Made by a program: the position numbers and the translations under genes. The notes under the pieces were generated by a model that saw nothing but the letters and a program-made list of their open reading frames with translations, searched no databases and was not told the DNA's origin. Positions 8,986 to 18,547 of a stretch of 64,000 nt of DNA are shown here, one piece after another. This stretch comes from Acidobacteriota bacterium (GTDB lineage: Bacteria > Acidobacteriota > Terriglobia > Acidiferrales > UBA7541): contig QHYI01000108.1 in assembly GCA_003223245.1 (NCBI GenBank), positions 1 through 64,000 on the forward strand, read 5' to 3'. The number at the start of each line of letters is the position of its first letter. Position 1 is the first letter of the stretch.

Positions 8986-9970
8986 AGTAGAACCGCACCT
9001 TGATGTCCGGCCTCTTCTCCAGGTGCACGGAATCAATAAAACGCACCTGCCGGTCATCGAGCGTCAAAATCATCGAACTGGTGCGCACGCCTTCACCGAA
9101 AAATCGCACGCCTTTCAGTAAATTGCCGTCCGTCACGCCTGTGCACGCAAACACCATCTTTTTCCCCGGCGCCAGGTCTTCGGTATCGTAAATGCGCTTC
9201 GGATCCTTCACTCCCATTTTCCCTAGCCGCTCCAAGTCTTCTGGTTTACCGATCACCAGCCGCGCCAGGATTTGTCCGTTCAAGCAGCGCAGCGCCGCCG
9301 CGGTCAACACCCCTTCCGGCGCGCCGCCCGTCCCCATTACTGCGTGTACTCCCGTGCCCACCACCGCTGCGGAAATACCCGCCGACAAATCGCCGTCGCC
9401 GATCAGCCGGATGCGCGCTCCCGCCGCGCGAATATCATCAATCAGTTTCTCGTGCCGCACGCGGTCCAGCACCACCACCACCAAGTCCTCCACGTCGCGT
9501 TCCAGCCGCTTGGCGATAGACTTGAGGTTGTCTGCCACCGGCGAGTCCAGATCGATCGCGCCCTTGCACGCCGGCCCCACCACGATTTTTTCCATGTACA
9601 GGTCGGGCGCGTGCAGCAATCCGCCGCGCTCGCTGGCTGCGAGCACCGCGATGGCGTTGGGCGCCCCGGTAGCGCACAGGTTTGTGCCTTCCAACGGATC
9701 GACCGCAATGTCTACTTGCGGAAACAGCGCCTTCGGCGCGTGCGTCGCCAACCCAACTTTTTCGCCGATGTACAGCATCGGCGCTTCATCGCGCTCGCCT
9801 TCGCCGATCACGATCGTTCCGTCCATCTCCACCGAGTCCATCGTCTTGCGCATGGCCTCGACCGCCACTTCATCGGCTTTGTGGCGGTCGCCGAAACCCA
9901 TCGTGCGCGCGGCCGCCACCGCTGCGTTTTCCACGACGCGTAGAAAATCCAGACTGAGTTGCTCTTCCAT
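8984..9970 (-). CDS. glpX: Fructose-1,6-bisphosphatase class II (GlpX)
   Basis: This is a 328-residue cytoplasmic enzyme hydrolysing fructose 1,6-bisphosphate to fructose 6-phosphate in gluconeogenesis. The GlpX family motifs are intact: [15 protein letters not shown] at about 57-71, the metal-binding [13 protein letters not shown] at about 91-103, and [17 protein letters not shown] near 215. Length is normal for the family (about 320-335). It appears monocistronic. It is convergent with the TIG lipoprotein and divergent from the M14 peptidase gene. Confidence 0.95.
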   Translation of the reverse strand: MEEQLSLDFLRVVENAAVAAARTMGFGDRHKADEVAVEAMRKTMDSVEMDGTIVIGEGERDEAPMLYIGEKVGLATHAPKALFPQVDIAVDPLEGTNLCATGAPNAIAVLAASERGGLLHAPDLYMEKIVVGPACKGAIDLDSPVADNLKSIAKRLERDVEDLVVVVLDRVRHEKLIDDIRAAGARIRLIGDGDLSAGISAAVVGTGVHAVMGTGGAPEGVLTAAALRCLNGQILARLVIGKPEDLERLGKMGVKDPKRIYDTEDLAPGKKMVFACTGVTDGNLLKGVRFFGEGVRTSSMILTLDDRQVRFIDSVHLEKRPDIKVRFY

Positions 9971-10151
9971 GAGTTCTCTCCGTCTTGCCCGTCAGGGCTT
10001 TGCCGCTTCAAGGATGGTCCCAAACCCTTTCAGGACCTGCCCCGGCATGCTCCGAGCGGCGCATATCATAGGCCAAAGCGCCTCGTCCCGTCGATCATCC
10101 AACCAGCTTAACCCGCAAATAAACCCTGGGCTTTTCTGCCACGCCAACCGC

Positions 10152-10180
10152 TTGAGGTTTCTCGACTCAACGCTATAGAA
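10152..10180 (+). promoter_or_regulatory. Candidate sigma70-type promoter of the M14 peptidase gene
   Basis: TTGAGG at 10152-10157 is followed after 16 bases by TATAGAA at 10174-10180, 34 bases before the ATG at 10214. The spacing and both hexamers are close to consensus. Acidobacterial promoters are poorly characterised, so this is tentative. Confidence 0.4.
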
Positions 10181-10213
10181 TCCCCGCGCCATATTCTTGC
10201 CCCGAGGTGGCCC

Positions 10214-13200
10214 ATGATGCGCAACCTGCGCCGCGTTTTGCTTTCTATGTGTATATTCTCCGGCTCCTGCCTCGCGCAGTCCAAGCCCTGCACCGTGGCC
10301 GATCACGTCGAGTACACGAAAAAAATCAAAGAGTTCACCACCGAATCGTTCTTCACTACGGAACTGGTTGATCATCTGCAGCTCAGCTCCTGCGTTCCCC
10401 CGCCTGACGCTTTCCTCCACCACATCATCGGAGCCCCCGACATTCTCGATTACACCAAAGACATCAACGCCTATTTTCATCTTCTCGCGAGCAAAAGCCC
10501 GCGTGTCAAAGTCTGGAGCATTGGCAGGTCCGAAGAAGGCCGCGAAATGCTCGTTGCCGCTGTCTCCGATGAAGCTAATCTCGCCAAACTTGACCGCTAC
10601 AAGGAAATCACCGCGCGGTTGGCCGATCCTCGCGGCCTCAGTGAAGCCGAAGCGCAAAAGCTTATTGCCGAAGGCAAGCCCATGTATTGGGCCGACGGCA
10701 GCATTCATTCGCCGGAAACTGGCGCTCCGGAAATGCTGATGGAACTCGCCTATCGCCTCGCCGTCGAAGAAACGCCCTTTATCGAACAAATTCGCAATGA
10801 CTCCATCGTGCTTATCACTCCCATTGTCGAAGTCGACGGCCACGACCGCATGGTCGACATCTACTTGCAGCACAAAAAGCACCCCGACGAGCCGCCCTAT
10901 CCTCTCATCTGGTGGGGCCACTACGTCTCCCACGACAATAACCGCGACAATCTCGGCGTCACCCTGGCGCTCTCGCGCAACATGCTCAAGACCTATCTCG
11001 ACTGGCATCCCACCGTCATGCACGACCTCCACGAATCCGTTCCATATCTCTACATCATGACCGGCACTGGTCCGTACAACGCGTGGCTCGATCCCATAGT
11101 CATCAGCGAGTGGCAGGAAATGGCCTATCACGAGATCGAAGAGATGACCAAGCGCGGCGTCATCGGCGTCTGGACGCACGGCTTCTACGACGGCTGGGCG
11201 CCTAACTATCTCCTCTCTATCGCCAACAATCACAACTCCATCGGCCGTTTCTACGAGACCTTCGGCAACGGCGGCGCGGATACGCGCGTCCGCACGCTTC
11301 GCCCCTCGGACACCAGCCGCGAGTGGTATCGTCCCAATCCGCCACTGCCCAAGGTCAAATGGTCCGCGCGCGACAACATCAACATGCAGGAGAGCGCCAT
11401 CCTCTTTGGCATGAACAACGTAGCTTCGAACGGCCAGAAATTCCTCAACAACTTCTACCTGAAGAGCAAGCGTGCCGTTGCAAAAGCCCGCACGGAAGGC
11501 CCGGCGGCCTGGGTCTTTCCCGCCGACGATCCTCGTCCCGCCGAGCAAGCCAGTGTCTTGAATCTGTTTGAACTGCAGGGCATCGAAGTTCATCGCACGG
11601 AAAAAGAGATTCGTCTCCCGGCGAGCGAAAGCGGCCGCGACGCCGAGGCGCGCAAGGAAAAATCCAGAGAGAAGGCCGCCGAGAAATCAGCGGAGAAATC
11701 TTCGGAGAAACCGGCTACCGACTCCAGAACCAAAGACGAAAAGAAGCCCGCGGAAACGGTTATCCCTGCCGGCAGCTACGTCGTCCGCATGGACCAGCCT
11801 TACAGCCGCCTCGCCGACATGGTTCTCGACACGCAGTATTACAGCCCACGCGATCCCCGCTCCTACGATGACACTGGCTGGACTCTTGGCGCACTTCGCG
11901 GCGTGAAAACCATGAGCGTCACTGACGTCTCCCTTCTCGACGCGCCCATGCGCAAAGTCGGCAAAGTCGATCCTCCCGGCGGCATCGACGGGCAGGGCAA
12001 AACTTTTCTCATCCGCCACAATACCGACAACACGCTTGCCACGCTGCGTTTTCGCCTCGCTTCCGTTCCCATGGAAGCGGCCGAAGATGCTTTCGAAGCG
12101 GACGGCCTCAAGTTCAATGCTGGCACGTTCATCCTTCGCAACGCCGACCGCGCGCAACTCGAAAAAGCCGCCGCCGAACTCGGCCTCCGGGTCCACGCTT
12201 CCAACGCCACTCTCTTCGTTGCCACGCATCCCATCTCGGCTCCGCGCGTTGGCATCGTTCACAACTGGCAGAACACACAAAACGACGGCTGGTTCCGCAT
12301 CGCGTTTGACGAACTGAAAATTCCCTACACCTACGTCGCCGACACCTGGCTCCGCGAAAATTCCAATCCCCGCGAAAAATTCGACGTACTGATACTTCCT
12401 CCGATGGGCGGAGGTGGTGCGGCCGGTCTTGCCGCTGAGCTTCGTGGCCTGCCCATGCGCGGCAGTCCACGCCCCTGGCAGAACACCGCCGACACCCCCA
12501 ACTTCGTGGCACTGGGCCTCGATTCGACCGCCGACATCCGCGGCGGCCTCGGCTATCAGGGCCTAGCCAATCTCGATCGCTTCGTCAGCGAAGGCGGCCT
12601 TTTGCTCGCTGTTCAATCGAGCGCCGCGCTTCCCGTTGCGGGCGGCATGACCGAGATGGTCAACGTTTCCGATGCCCGCGCCATGCAGGCGCCTGGCAGC
12701 GTCGTTCTTTCCACTGTCGATGACAAGAAGAGTCCGATCACCTACGGCTACAGCGACCAACTTTACGTGTATTTCCGCCAAGGTCCGGTCATCACCGTTG
12801 GCGGAGTTTTCGGCGGCTTCACCCCTGAAGAAGGTCCGGGGGCCTCAGCGCGCTCGAGCGGCCGAGGCTCGCTCACCGATCCCGATGTGATTCAGGCTCG
12901 CCCCTACATGCCGCCGGAAAAGCCCGTCAAACGCACGCCGCACGAACAAGAGCTCTTTGTCCCCGAAGATTTGGCGGAATTTGCCCGCTGGGCAATTCCC
13001 CCGGCGGATCAGCAGCCGCGCGTGGTTCTTCGCTTTGCCGCCGAAAAGGATCTTCTCCTCAGCGGCATGATTACTGGCGCGAACGAAATCGCGGAAAAGC
13101 CTGCCGTCGTAGACGTCCCTCACGGCCAAGGTCACGTCGTCCTGTTCGCCAATAACCCCATCTGGCGCGGCGAAACCACTGGCAGCTATTTTCTTGTTTT

Positions 13201-13303
13201 TAATGCCATCTTGAACTTCGACCACCTCAACGCCGGCTTCACCCCTCCCGCGCCATCTTCTGTGCCGTCCAAAGTCGCCCATGAGGGCGACAACCAGAAT
13301 TGA
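10214..13303 (+). CDS. Large secreted M14-family zinc carboxypeptidase-like protein
   Basis: This is a 1029-residue protein. A signal peptide (RRVLLSMCIFSGSCLAQ) precedes an M14 peptidase domain at about residues 60-430. The first two zinc ligands fit H165xxE168 in SIHSPETGAPE. HYVSHDNNRDN and VMHDLHESVPY follow as expected Arg/His substrate and metal positions. Past residue 450 comes a charged low-complexity linker rich in Lys, Glu and Ala (about 465-515), then a further 500 residues without a clear family, partly like a glutamine-amidotransferase-like fold. M14 enzymes usually remove C-terminal residues or split cell-wall amides; the substrate here is unknown. The start follows GAGGTGG. Confidence 0.85.
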   Translation: MMRNLRRVLLSMCIFSGSCLAQSKPCTVADHVEYTKKIKEFTTESFFTTELVDHLQLSSCVPPPDAFLHHIIGAPDILDYTKDINAYFHLLASKSPRVKVWSIGRSEEGREMLVAAVSDEANLAKLDRYKEITARLADPRGLSEAEAQKLIAEGKPMYWADGSIHSPETGAPEMLMELAYRLAVEETPFIEQIRNDSIVLITPIVEVDGHDRMVDIYLQHKKHPDEPPYPLIWWGHYVSHDNNRDNLGVTLALSRNMLKTYLDWHPTVMHDLHESVPYLYIMTGTGPYNAWLDPIVISEWQEMAYHEIEEMTKRGVIGVWTHGFYDGWAPNYLLSIANNHNSIGRFYETFGNGGADTRVRTLRPSDTSREWYRPNPPLPKVKWSARDNINMQESAILFGMNNVASNGQKFLNNFYLKSKRAVAKARTEGPAAWVFPADDPRPAEQASVLNLFELQGIEVHRTEKEIRLPASESGRDAEARKEKSREKAAEKSAEKSSEKPATDSRTKDEKKPAETVIPAGSYVVRMDQPYSRLADMVLDTQYYSPRDPRSYDDTGWTLGALRGVKTMSVTDVSLLDAPMRKVGKVDPPGGIDGQGKTFLIRHNTDNTLATLRFRLASVPMEAAEDAFEADGLKFNAGTFILRNADRAQLEKAAAELGLRVHASNATLFVATHPISAPRVGIVHNWQNTQNDGWFRIAFDELKIPYTYVADTWLRENSNPREKFDVLILPPMGGGGAAGLAAELRGLPMRGSPRPWQNTADTPNFVALGLDSTADIRGGLGYQGLANLDRFVSEGGLLLAVQSSAALPVAGGMTEMVNVSDARAMQAPGSVVLSTVDDKKSPITYGYSDQLYVYFRQGPVITVGGVFGGFTPEEGPGASARSSGRGSLTDPDVIQARPYMPPEKPVKRTPHEQELFVPEDLAEFARWAIPPADQQPRVVLRFAAEKDLLLSGMITGANEIAEKPAVVDVPHGQGHVVLFANNPIWRGETTGSYFLVFNAILNFDHLNAGFTPPAPSSVPSKVAHEGDNQN

Positions 13304-13305
13304 AC

Positions 13306-13366
13306 GTAGGGACGGCCTTGCGGCCCGCCCGCTTTTCTCTTGGGGGTGTGGCGGGCTTGCCGCTAC
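13306..13366. repeat. Palindromic repeat with GTAG and CTAC ends
   Basis: Between the M14 gene and lysE the sequence starts GTAGGGACGGCCTTGCGGCC and ends GCGGGCTTGCCGCTAC, so the two arms are roughly inverted copies bounded by GTAG and CTAC. It resembles the hairpins at 26086, 26693, 33537, 33618, 59782 and 59903. Confidence 0.5.
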
Positions 13367-13444
13367 TTTCGCTTCCCTAAGCGCTGGGCGACAATGAGAC
13401 GCGCCTTCTTGCAACGCCCCTCACCTGCCCCTTACAATTCTCAA

Positions 13445-14068
13445 ATGCTTGACGCGCATCGCCTGCTTCTTTTCTTCGCCGCCGCTTTGCTTTTGGCCAT
13501 CACTCCAGGCCCGGGTATTTTCTACGTGCTCGCGCGCAGCCTCGCCGGGGGAAAGCGCGAAGGTATCCATTCCTCGCTCGGCACGTTCGTCGGCGGGCTC
13601 TTCCACGTTTTCGCCGCCGCCCTCGGCCTCTCCGCAATTCTGGCCGCTTCCGCTGTCGCGTTTCACACTGTCAAATACGCCGGCGCCGCCTACCTCATTT
13701 GGCTCGGCATTCGCATGATCCGCACACGCAACGTGGAAATGCCCGTGGCCGCCGTAAGCCCAATCAACGGGGCCTTTCCTCAGGGCATCCTCACCGAGGT
13801 CTTGAATCCCAAAACCGCCCTTTTCTTCCTCTCCTTCATTCCCCAATTTGTTGCGCCAGCCCATGGACACGTCTTCTTTCAGTTCGTCTTGCTCGGCTGC
13901 ATTTCCGTCAGCCTCAATACCGCCGCCGACCTCATCGTTGTCGGTATGGCCTCTCCGCTGGAACGCAAATTGAAGGACAGCGCCCGCTTCCGTGGGCGCC
14001 AGCGCACCGCCTCCGGCCTCGGTATGATCGGCCTGGGCGCCTACCTCGTGCTGGCCGACTCTAAGTAG
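13445..14068 (+). CDS. LysE/RhtB-family amino acid exporter
   Basis: This is a 207-residue membrane protein with five to six hydrophobic segments. The N-terminal ITPGPGIFYVLARSLAGGKR is the LysE/RhtB family signature, and the GAAYLIWLGIRMIRT and GILTEVLNPKTALFFLSFIP blocks match TM3 and the central loop of the family. Proteins of this kind export amino acids or homoserine lactone-like solutes; the substrate is unknown. The ATG at 13445 is preferred because residues upstream of it in the longer frame are not hydrophobic. It is convergent with the LacI regulator. Confidence 0.85.
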   Translation: MLDAHRLLLFFAAALLLAITPGPGIFYVLARSLAGGKREGIHSSLGTFVGGLFHVFAAALGLSAILAASAVAFHTVKYAGAAYLIWLGIRMIRTRNVEMPVAAVSPINGAFPQGILTEVLNPKTALFFLSFIPQFVAPAHGHVFFQFVLLGCISVSLNTAADLIVVGMASPLERKLKDSARFRGRQRTASGLGMIGLGAYLVLADSK

Positions 14069-14081
14069 CTGCTTCTCTGCC

Positions 14082-14117
14082 CGGCAAACGGGGAACGGGG
14101 ATTCCTCTTGTTTGCCG
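14082..14117. terminator. Hairpin between convergent genes, possible terminator
   Basis: CGGCAAAC at 14082-14089 pairs perfectly with GTTTGCCG at 14110-14117. An inner GGAA/TTCC pair shortens the loop. It sits just past the lysE stop. No run of T follows, so a factor-independent terminator is uncertain. Confidence 0.35.
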
Positions 14118-14270
14118 AACTCGAAGGGCCTGTTGCGACCGTGTTCCGAGTGGTGTCCAAATGATGAGCGGTGGGTACAACAAAATCTACCAACAACCTG
14201 CCTGCGGCCTCCCCGAGACTGCCGTCTGTCTCAAGGCCCCTGTACACCACTCTGCGTTACTGGCTCACTC

Positions 14271-15467
14271 TCACTTCCTTGCTTCGCTATTTTCCTCCGA
14301 TGACGCGCCAGCCGTCACTGCCTTCGTCGAATCGCGAATCACCAACTCTGGCGTCACCTTGTGCCGCGAAATGCTCCAATCGCGATTCTCCAAGCTCGCG
14401 TTGATGCCTTCCATGACGATGCTCGCCGCCAGGTTTCCCATGGCTTCCAGCGGTTGCCGGACGGTGGTCAAAGAAGGCGCAGCCATAGCGGAAAGCGGTA
14501 CGTCGTCGAATCCCACCACCGAGCAGTGTTCCGGCACTTTCATTCCGGACTTGGTTAGGGCGCGAATCGCGCCCAGGGCAGTCAAGTCGTCAAAGGCCAT
14601 CACTGCCGTGAACTTCTTTTTGCGTTGCAGCAATTCCTCCGTCAGCCGATAGCCTCCCTCGAATCCCGAATTCGGGTCCCAAACATCGGGAAGTTGCACC
14701 ACCAGCGAAGGATCGATCTCCAATCCCACGGAGTGCGCGAACTTCTGCGTGCCTTTCCACCGTGGCGCGCTGTCAATAAGCATTTTGGGGCCGCGGATAA
14801 ATGCAATCTTGCGGTGCCCCAGATGGTAGAGATGCTCGAGCGCCAGCCGTCCTCCCGCTTCATTGTCCACGATCACCGAGCTCACGGAGTCGCCGGGCAC
14901 TTCCCAGCAGATCGTCGCCACGGTGATGTTTCGTTTGCTCAAGTCCGCCAGAACCTGAATGTCTACAAAAAGCCAGTTGGCCACCACGATCAGGGCTTCG
15001 ACGTGATGCTCCAACAGCATTTCCAGACAGTGCTCGAACCGGCTTCTCTGGTTGTGCGCGTCGGAAAAAATCGGCACGTAAGAAGACTGATACAGCGCGT
15101 TCTCGATGCCGCGCAAAATCGGCGCGCAAAATGGATCGGTGACATCAAAGAGCATCACCCCCACGCTGTGGCTTCGTTTGCTGCGCAGAAACCGTGCCAT
15201 CGCGTTCGGCCGGTAGCCGAGCTTCTTGGCCGCGTCTTCAATCCGTTTCTTTGTTGCTGGGGCGATATACCGCGCCAACGGCGCGTTGTTCAACACGATG
15301 GAAACGGTGGCTGGCGAGAACCCGCTGGCCTGCGCCACGTCGCGCATGGTCACCATTCTGACTCTCGTGCTTTGCCGTTTCATCGATCTGGATTCTTCCG
15401 CGGCCATCAGCATTCCTTCCGGGGCCGCCTTGGGCGCAGCGTTTTTAGTTCGCCCGGTGGGACTCAT
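14271..15467 (-). CDS. LacI-family transcriptional regulator
   Basis: This is a 398-residue protein. The helix-turn-helix lies at about residues 38-60 (VTMRDVAQASGFSPATVSIV) followed by the hinge-helix RRIxxxAxxLGYRPN-type segment (KKRIEDAAKKLGYRPNAMAR). A periplasmic-binding-like ligand domain ends with CSVVGFDDVPLSAMAAPSLT. The ATG at 15467 overlaps the TGA of the upstream permease gene as ATGA, so translation is probably coupled. This also explains the unusual 35-residue N-terminal extension before the HTH. A LacI-type palindrome upstream of the permease makes autoregulation of the pair likely (inference). The ligand is unknown. Confidence 0.9.
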   Translation of the reverse strand: MSPTGRTKNAAPKAAPEGMLMAAEESRSMKRQSTRVRMVTMRDVAQASGFSPATVSIVLNNAPLARYIAPATKKRIEDAAKKLGYRPNAMARFLRSKRSHSVGVMLFDVTDPFCAPILRGIENALYQSSYVPIFSDAHNQRSRFEHCLEMLLEHHVEALIVVANWLFVDIQVLADLSKRNITVATICWEVPGDSVSSVIVDNEAGGRLALEHLYHLGHRKIAFIRGPKMLIDSAPRWKGTQKFAHSVGLEIDPSLVVQLPDVWDPNSGFEGGYRLTEELLQRKKKFTAVMAFDDLTALGAIRALTKSGMKVPEHCSVVGFDDVPLSAMAAPSLTTVRQPLEAMGNLAASIVMEGINASLENRDWSISRHKVTPELVIRDSTKAVTAGASSEENSEARK

Positions 15468-16807
15468 TCCGGCGGCATCTCAAACGAAAGTTGTTCCCGG
15501 AATCCGCGCGTCTTCCATACGCCGAACACAATTCCTACAAACATCCAGATGCTTCCAAGAATTTTTGCCGGGGTGCTCAGGCTCCACCACAGTCCCGCGC
15601 AAACAACGAAGCCGACAAGCGGCACGACAAAACTCCCGAGCGTCCTTTGTTTGCCCTTTAGAAAGTAGTGTACAAATGACGATGCATTCACTCCCATGAA
15701 CGCGATCAGCGCGCCGAAATTCAGCAGTTCCACTCCCCGTCCGTAGGTTAGGAAGAAAGATCCGGCGAGAACGATCACTCCGATGAAAATCACGTTATTT
15801 CTGGGAATATGATGTCTCTCATCCACCTGGCCAAAGAATGACCTTGGCAACGCGTTGCTCCTGCCCATGCCATAGAGTAGCCGTGCGGCGCCAATCTGCG
15901 CGCCCATTCCCGAACCAAAGTTGGCTACCAGCAAAGTAAGTCCCACAATGCTGAACAGTGGCGCCCAGGTTCGCGCCGCCATGAACACATACGCTTGGTC
16001 TTCGTTCGGAAATGACTGAGATGCCGGCCACACGAGCTGCCCTACATAAACTTCCGCAGCCGAAAGCAAGCCGACCACGAGGCAAGTCATCACCGTCGCG
16101 ACCATGATATTGCGCCGCGGATTTTCCGCTTCCTCGGAGAGCGTCGAGATTCCGTCGAATCCGATGTACGTCAGCACCGCGAGCGCCGTGCATCCGAACA
16201 AGTTATCGAACGTAAAGGTTTGCGGGTCATAGAATGGGCGTGTGAAAAATCCAGGGTCGCTGTGCGGGTGCCCGAAGATGTAGCGAATCGTGGTGATAAA
16301 AACGATTACAACTACGGCGCTCATTCCCGCCGCCAGTCCGGCATTCACGCGCGCCGAAGTCTTGATGCCTTGTAGGTTCAAGAGGGTAAACACAACCGCA
16401 AAAAATATTTTCCAGCTCCACTCGGGCATGGCGGGCGCAAACTTGAATGCCTGTCCCGCGCACCAAATCGTGCAGATCAAGGGGTTCACGATGTAATCCA
16501 TGACCATGCTCCACCCGGTGATGTACCCTGCTGCCGGATGAATCTCCCGTGCCACATAGGTGAACGCTGAACCGGCGCTCGGGTAAACGCTCGCCATTTT
16601 GCCGTAGCTCACCGCCGTGGCGAGCATGGCCACCATGGCGATGAAGATGGCCGTCACCACGAGCCCGTGCCCCCGGTTGCTCAGCACTCCAAAGGCGGAC
16701 ATGGGCGCCACCGGTTGCAGCACGATCACGCCATATAGAATTAAGTCCCACAGCGTGAGCGATCGCCGCAGCCGTGGTCCGGCGCTTGCGCCACTTTCTC
16801 TATCCAA
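15464..16807 (-). CDS. APC-superfamily amino acid or polyamine permease
   Basis: This is a 447-residue membrane protein with about twelve hydrophobic segments. LTLWDLILYGVIVLQPVAPM, SYGKMASVYPSAGSAFTYVA and YIGFDGISTLSEEAENPRRN are conserved APC segments, closest in feel to the putrescine importer/PuuP group. The TTG at 16807 is chosen because AAAGGAG lies six bases upstream. The frame can be extended to a TTG at 16840 but without a site. It is followed by a LacI regulator with a four-base overlap, which suggests a ligand-controlled uptake operon. Confidence 0.85.
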   Translation of the reverse strand: MDRESGASAGPRLRRSLTLWDLILYGVIVLQPVAPMSAFGVLSNRGHGLVVTAIFIAMVAMLATAVSYGKMASVYPSAGSAFTYVAREIHPAAGYITGWSMVMDYIVNPLICTIWCAGQAFKFAPAMPEWSWKIFFAVVFTLLNLQGIKTSARVNAGLAAGMSAVVVIVFITTIRYIFGHPHSDPGFFTRPFYDPQTFTFDNLFGCTALAVLTYIGFDGISTLSEEAENPRRNIMVATVMTCLVVGLLSAAEVYVGQLVWPASQSFPNEDQAYVFMAARTWAPLFSIVGLTLLVANFGSGMGAQIGAARLLYGMGRSNALPRSFFGQVDERHHIPRNNVIFIGVIVLAGSFFLTYGRGVELLNFGALIAFMGVNASSFVHYFLKGKQRTLGSFVVPLVGFVVCAGLWWSLSTPAKILGSIWMFVGIVFGVWKTRGFREQLSFEMPPE

Positions 16808-16855
16808 GTAGTTCTCCTTTCGGAGACAAATTAGGCACAACTAGGGCCCCGTTTT

Positions 16856-16869
16856 TTGAACCGTTTCAA
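16856..16869. promoter_or_regulatory. LacI-type operator upstream of permease-lacI operon
   Basis: TTGAACCGTTTCAA is a 14-base near-palindrome centred on CG with one mismatched pair. It differs at one base from TTGAAACGTTTCAA, a common operator form for LacI-family repressors. It lies 49 bases upstream of the permease start codon, where it could block transcription. The regulator gene in the same operon is the obvious candidate to bind it. Confidence 0.6.
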
Positions 16870-17102
16870 GTCAGACAATTTTGCGCACTCTCGACCATGG
16901 CGGCAACAAAAAAAGTTTCAGCGCTCGCCTCGCTTCGACAGACTCTGTTTTCGGCGATTCTTGGCCTGTCCTTTGGGACAGTAGGTGTCGTTTATATCAC
17001 TCTCCCGTTAATTCTTACACAAGGTCGCTCACCCGCTTTGTAGTCTAATCAAGTACACAACCAGCCCGGGGCAAATCGGGGTTACGAATCGCAAAAGGGA
17101 CC

Positions 17103-18416
17103 ATGGGTCAGACTTCCCTCTCGTCGCACGCGCGCACCCGCACGACAATCTTCTTGTCGCATGTCGGCGGTTTTCTGCTGGTCATTCTTGCCGCCTATTG
17201 GCTGCGCAGCCTCACGATTCCTCGCGACGCCCTGCTGCAGGGCTATCTCGAGGTCATCAGCAGCCTACTCGCGTTTGTTTTCGCCGCTGTCACTCTGGTT
17301 CGTTTCCAAGGCACCCAGGATCGTATCTCCCTGATTCTCGGTGCAGGCTTCTTCCTCTCTGGCGGCGTCCTGATCGCCACCGGCGTGCTCTTTTTTCAAT
17401 TCCTACCGGATGCCCCCCATCTTCTTCCCTGGGCTCCTATCGCTTGGTGGCTCGGTCGCATCATCCCGGCGGTTCTGGTAGTCGCCGCGCTCCTGGTTGA
17501 ACACTTCATGCCCCGTTCGCGTCATCCGAAGCGGGAAATTGCTGGCGCACTCCTGGCGGCTGTCGCCGTCACCTATGGGCTGGCCGCCGCGCTGCGCCAC
17601 CTACCGCCCCAAGTTTCGCCTCACCCCAGCGCTTTCTTCCCTAGTCCGCAGCAGTTGTTGCCCGGCGCGCTTTTCCTGGTGAGCTTGTTCTGGTACCGCC
17701 GCCGCTTGACGGTAGAAGATTCTTCCTTTGACCGCACTATGTATGCTGCCGTCTGGTTGAACGTGGCCGCTCAGCTGGCGGCCGCGCAATCCGCACGCCT
17801 GATGGATGCTCCCTTCGTATTTGCCCAGGGGCTCATGGTTTTGGGATACACCGTCGCGCTGGGCGGCGCGCTTCTTGACAATGCCCGCCTGTTCGAGCGC
17901 GTCCGCCACATGGCCGTCAGCGATCCTCTCACGGGGCTCGCCAACTATCGCCGTCTGCTCGACGTCCTCGAAAACGAAACCGAGCGCACCGACCGTTCCG
18001 GCCGCCCCTTTGCCGTCCTGCTTCTCGACGTGGATGGCCTGAAGTTGATTAACGACAGCTACGGCCACCTTGTCGGCAGCCGCGCCATCTGCCGCCTCGC
18101 CGATATTCTACGCATTCACTGCCGCGCTATTGACACTGCCGCGCGTTACGGTGGAGACGAATTTGCCCTGGTTCTTCCGGAATCGCAAGAAGACGAAGCG
18201 CACCGCGTCGCCGACCGTATCCGCCAGGTGATGGCCAATGACGATGAACCGCCGGCCCTCTCCGCGAGTATGGGCATTGCCGTGTATCGCGGCGATGGCG
18301 AGCGCATCGAAAAGCTGCTTTCCGAAGCGGATCAGCAACTCTACGCCGAAAAGGCCAAACGGGCCAGTCGCGTTCCAGCCTTGACGTATCCCCGGCCCCG
18401 CGTCCCCAGATTGTAA
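17103..18416 (+). CDS. Membrane-bound diguanylate cyclase (GGDEF)
   Basis: This is a 437-residue protein. About seven hydrophobic segments fill residues 20-265, a MASE-like sensor region that I cannot name. A GGDEF domain follows at about 270-420 with an intact active-site motif GGDEF at 350-354, so it should make cyclic di-GMP from two GTP. The RxxD inhibitory site is also present as RAID at 341-344, exactly five residues before GGDEF, which predicts product feedback inhibition. There is no EAL domain. The start codon follows AAAGGGA. It is monocistronic and divergent from the permease-lacI operon. Confidence 0.9.
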   Translation: MGQTSLSSHARTRTTIFLSHVGGFLLVILAAYWLRSLTIPRDALLQGYLEVISSLLAFVFAAVTLVRFQGTQDRISLILGAGFFLSGGVLIATGVLFFQFLPDAPHLLPWAPIAWWLGRIIPAVLVVAALLVEHFMPRSRHPKREIAGALLAAVAVTYGLAAALRHLPPQVSPHPSAFFPSPQQLLPGALFLVSLFWYRRRLTVEDSSFDRTMYAAVWLNVAAQLAAAQSARLMDAPFVFAQGLMVLGYTVALGGALLDNARLFERVRHMAVSDPLTGLANYRRLLDVLENETERTDRSGRPFAVLLLDVDGLKLINDSYGHLVGSRAICRLADILRIHCRAIDTAARYGGDEFALVLPESQEDEAHRVADRIRQVMANDDEPPALSASMGIAVYRGDGERIEKLLSEADQQLYAEKAKRASRVPALTYPRPRVPRL

Positions 18417-18546
18417 CGTTCAACAGTTCGCAGTCGACAGAACTCTCGAGCTCACCGTAGAGAAGAGAAGAAAAGAGAAGAAGAAAGTAGGCCGGAAAAG
18501 GCTCATTTCTGGTTTCCTTTGAACTGCCGACTGCGGACTCTTCTGG
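18417..18546. repeat. Intergenic purine-rich plus GTCGAC repeat, copy 2
   Basis: Between two convergent genes lies CAACAGTTCGCAGTCGACAG, then a GAGAAGAGAAGAAAAGAG-like tract, then TGAACTGCCGACTGCGGAC. The two ends are partly inverted copies of each other. Read on the minus strand, the left half matches copy 1 in order: C/T-rich tract followed by GTCGAC words. Confidence 0.5.
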
Positions 18547-18547
18547 C

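Noticed and set aside
9992-11593. Minus-strand ORF of 533 codons opposite the M14 peptidase gene
   Set aside because: Antisense shadow; the plus strand has a recognised peptidase domain.
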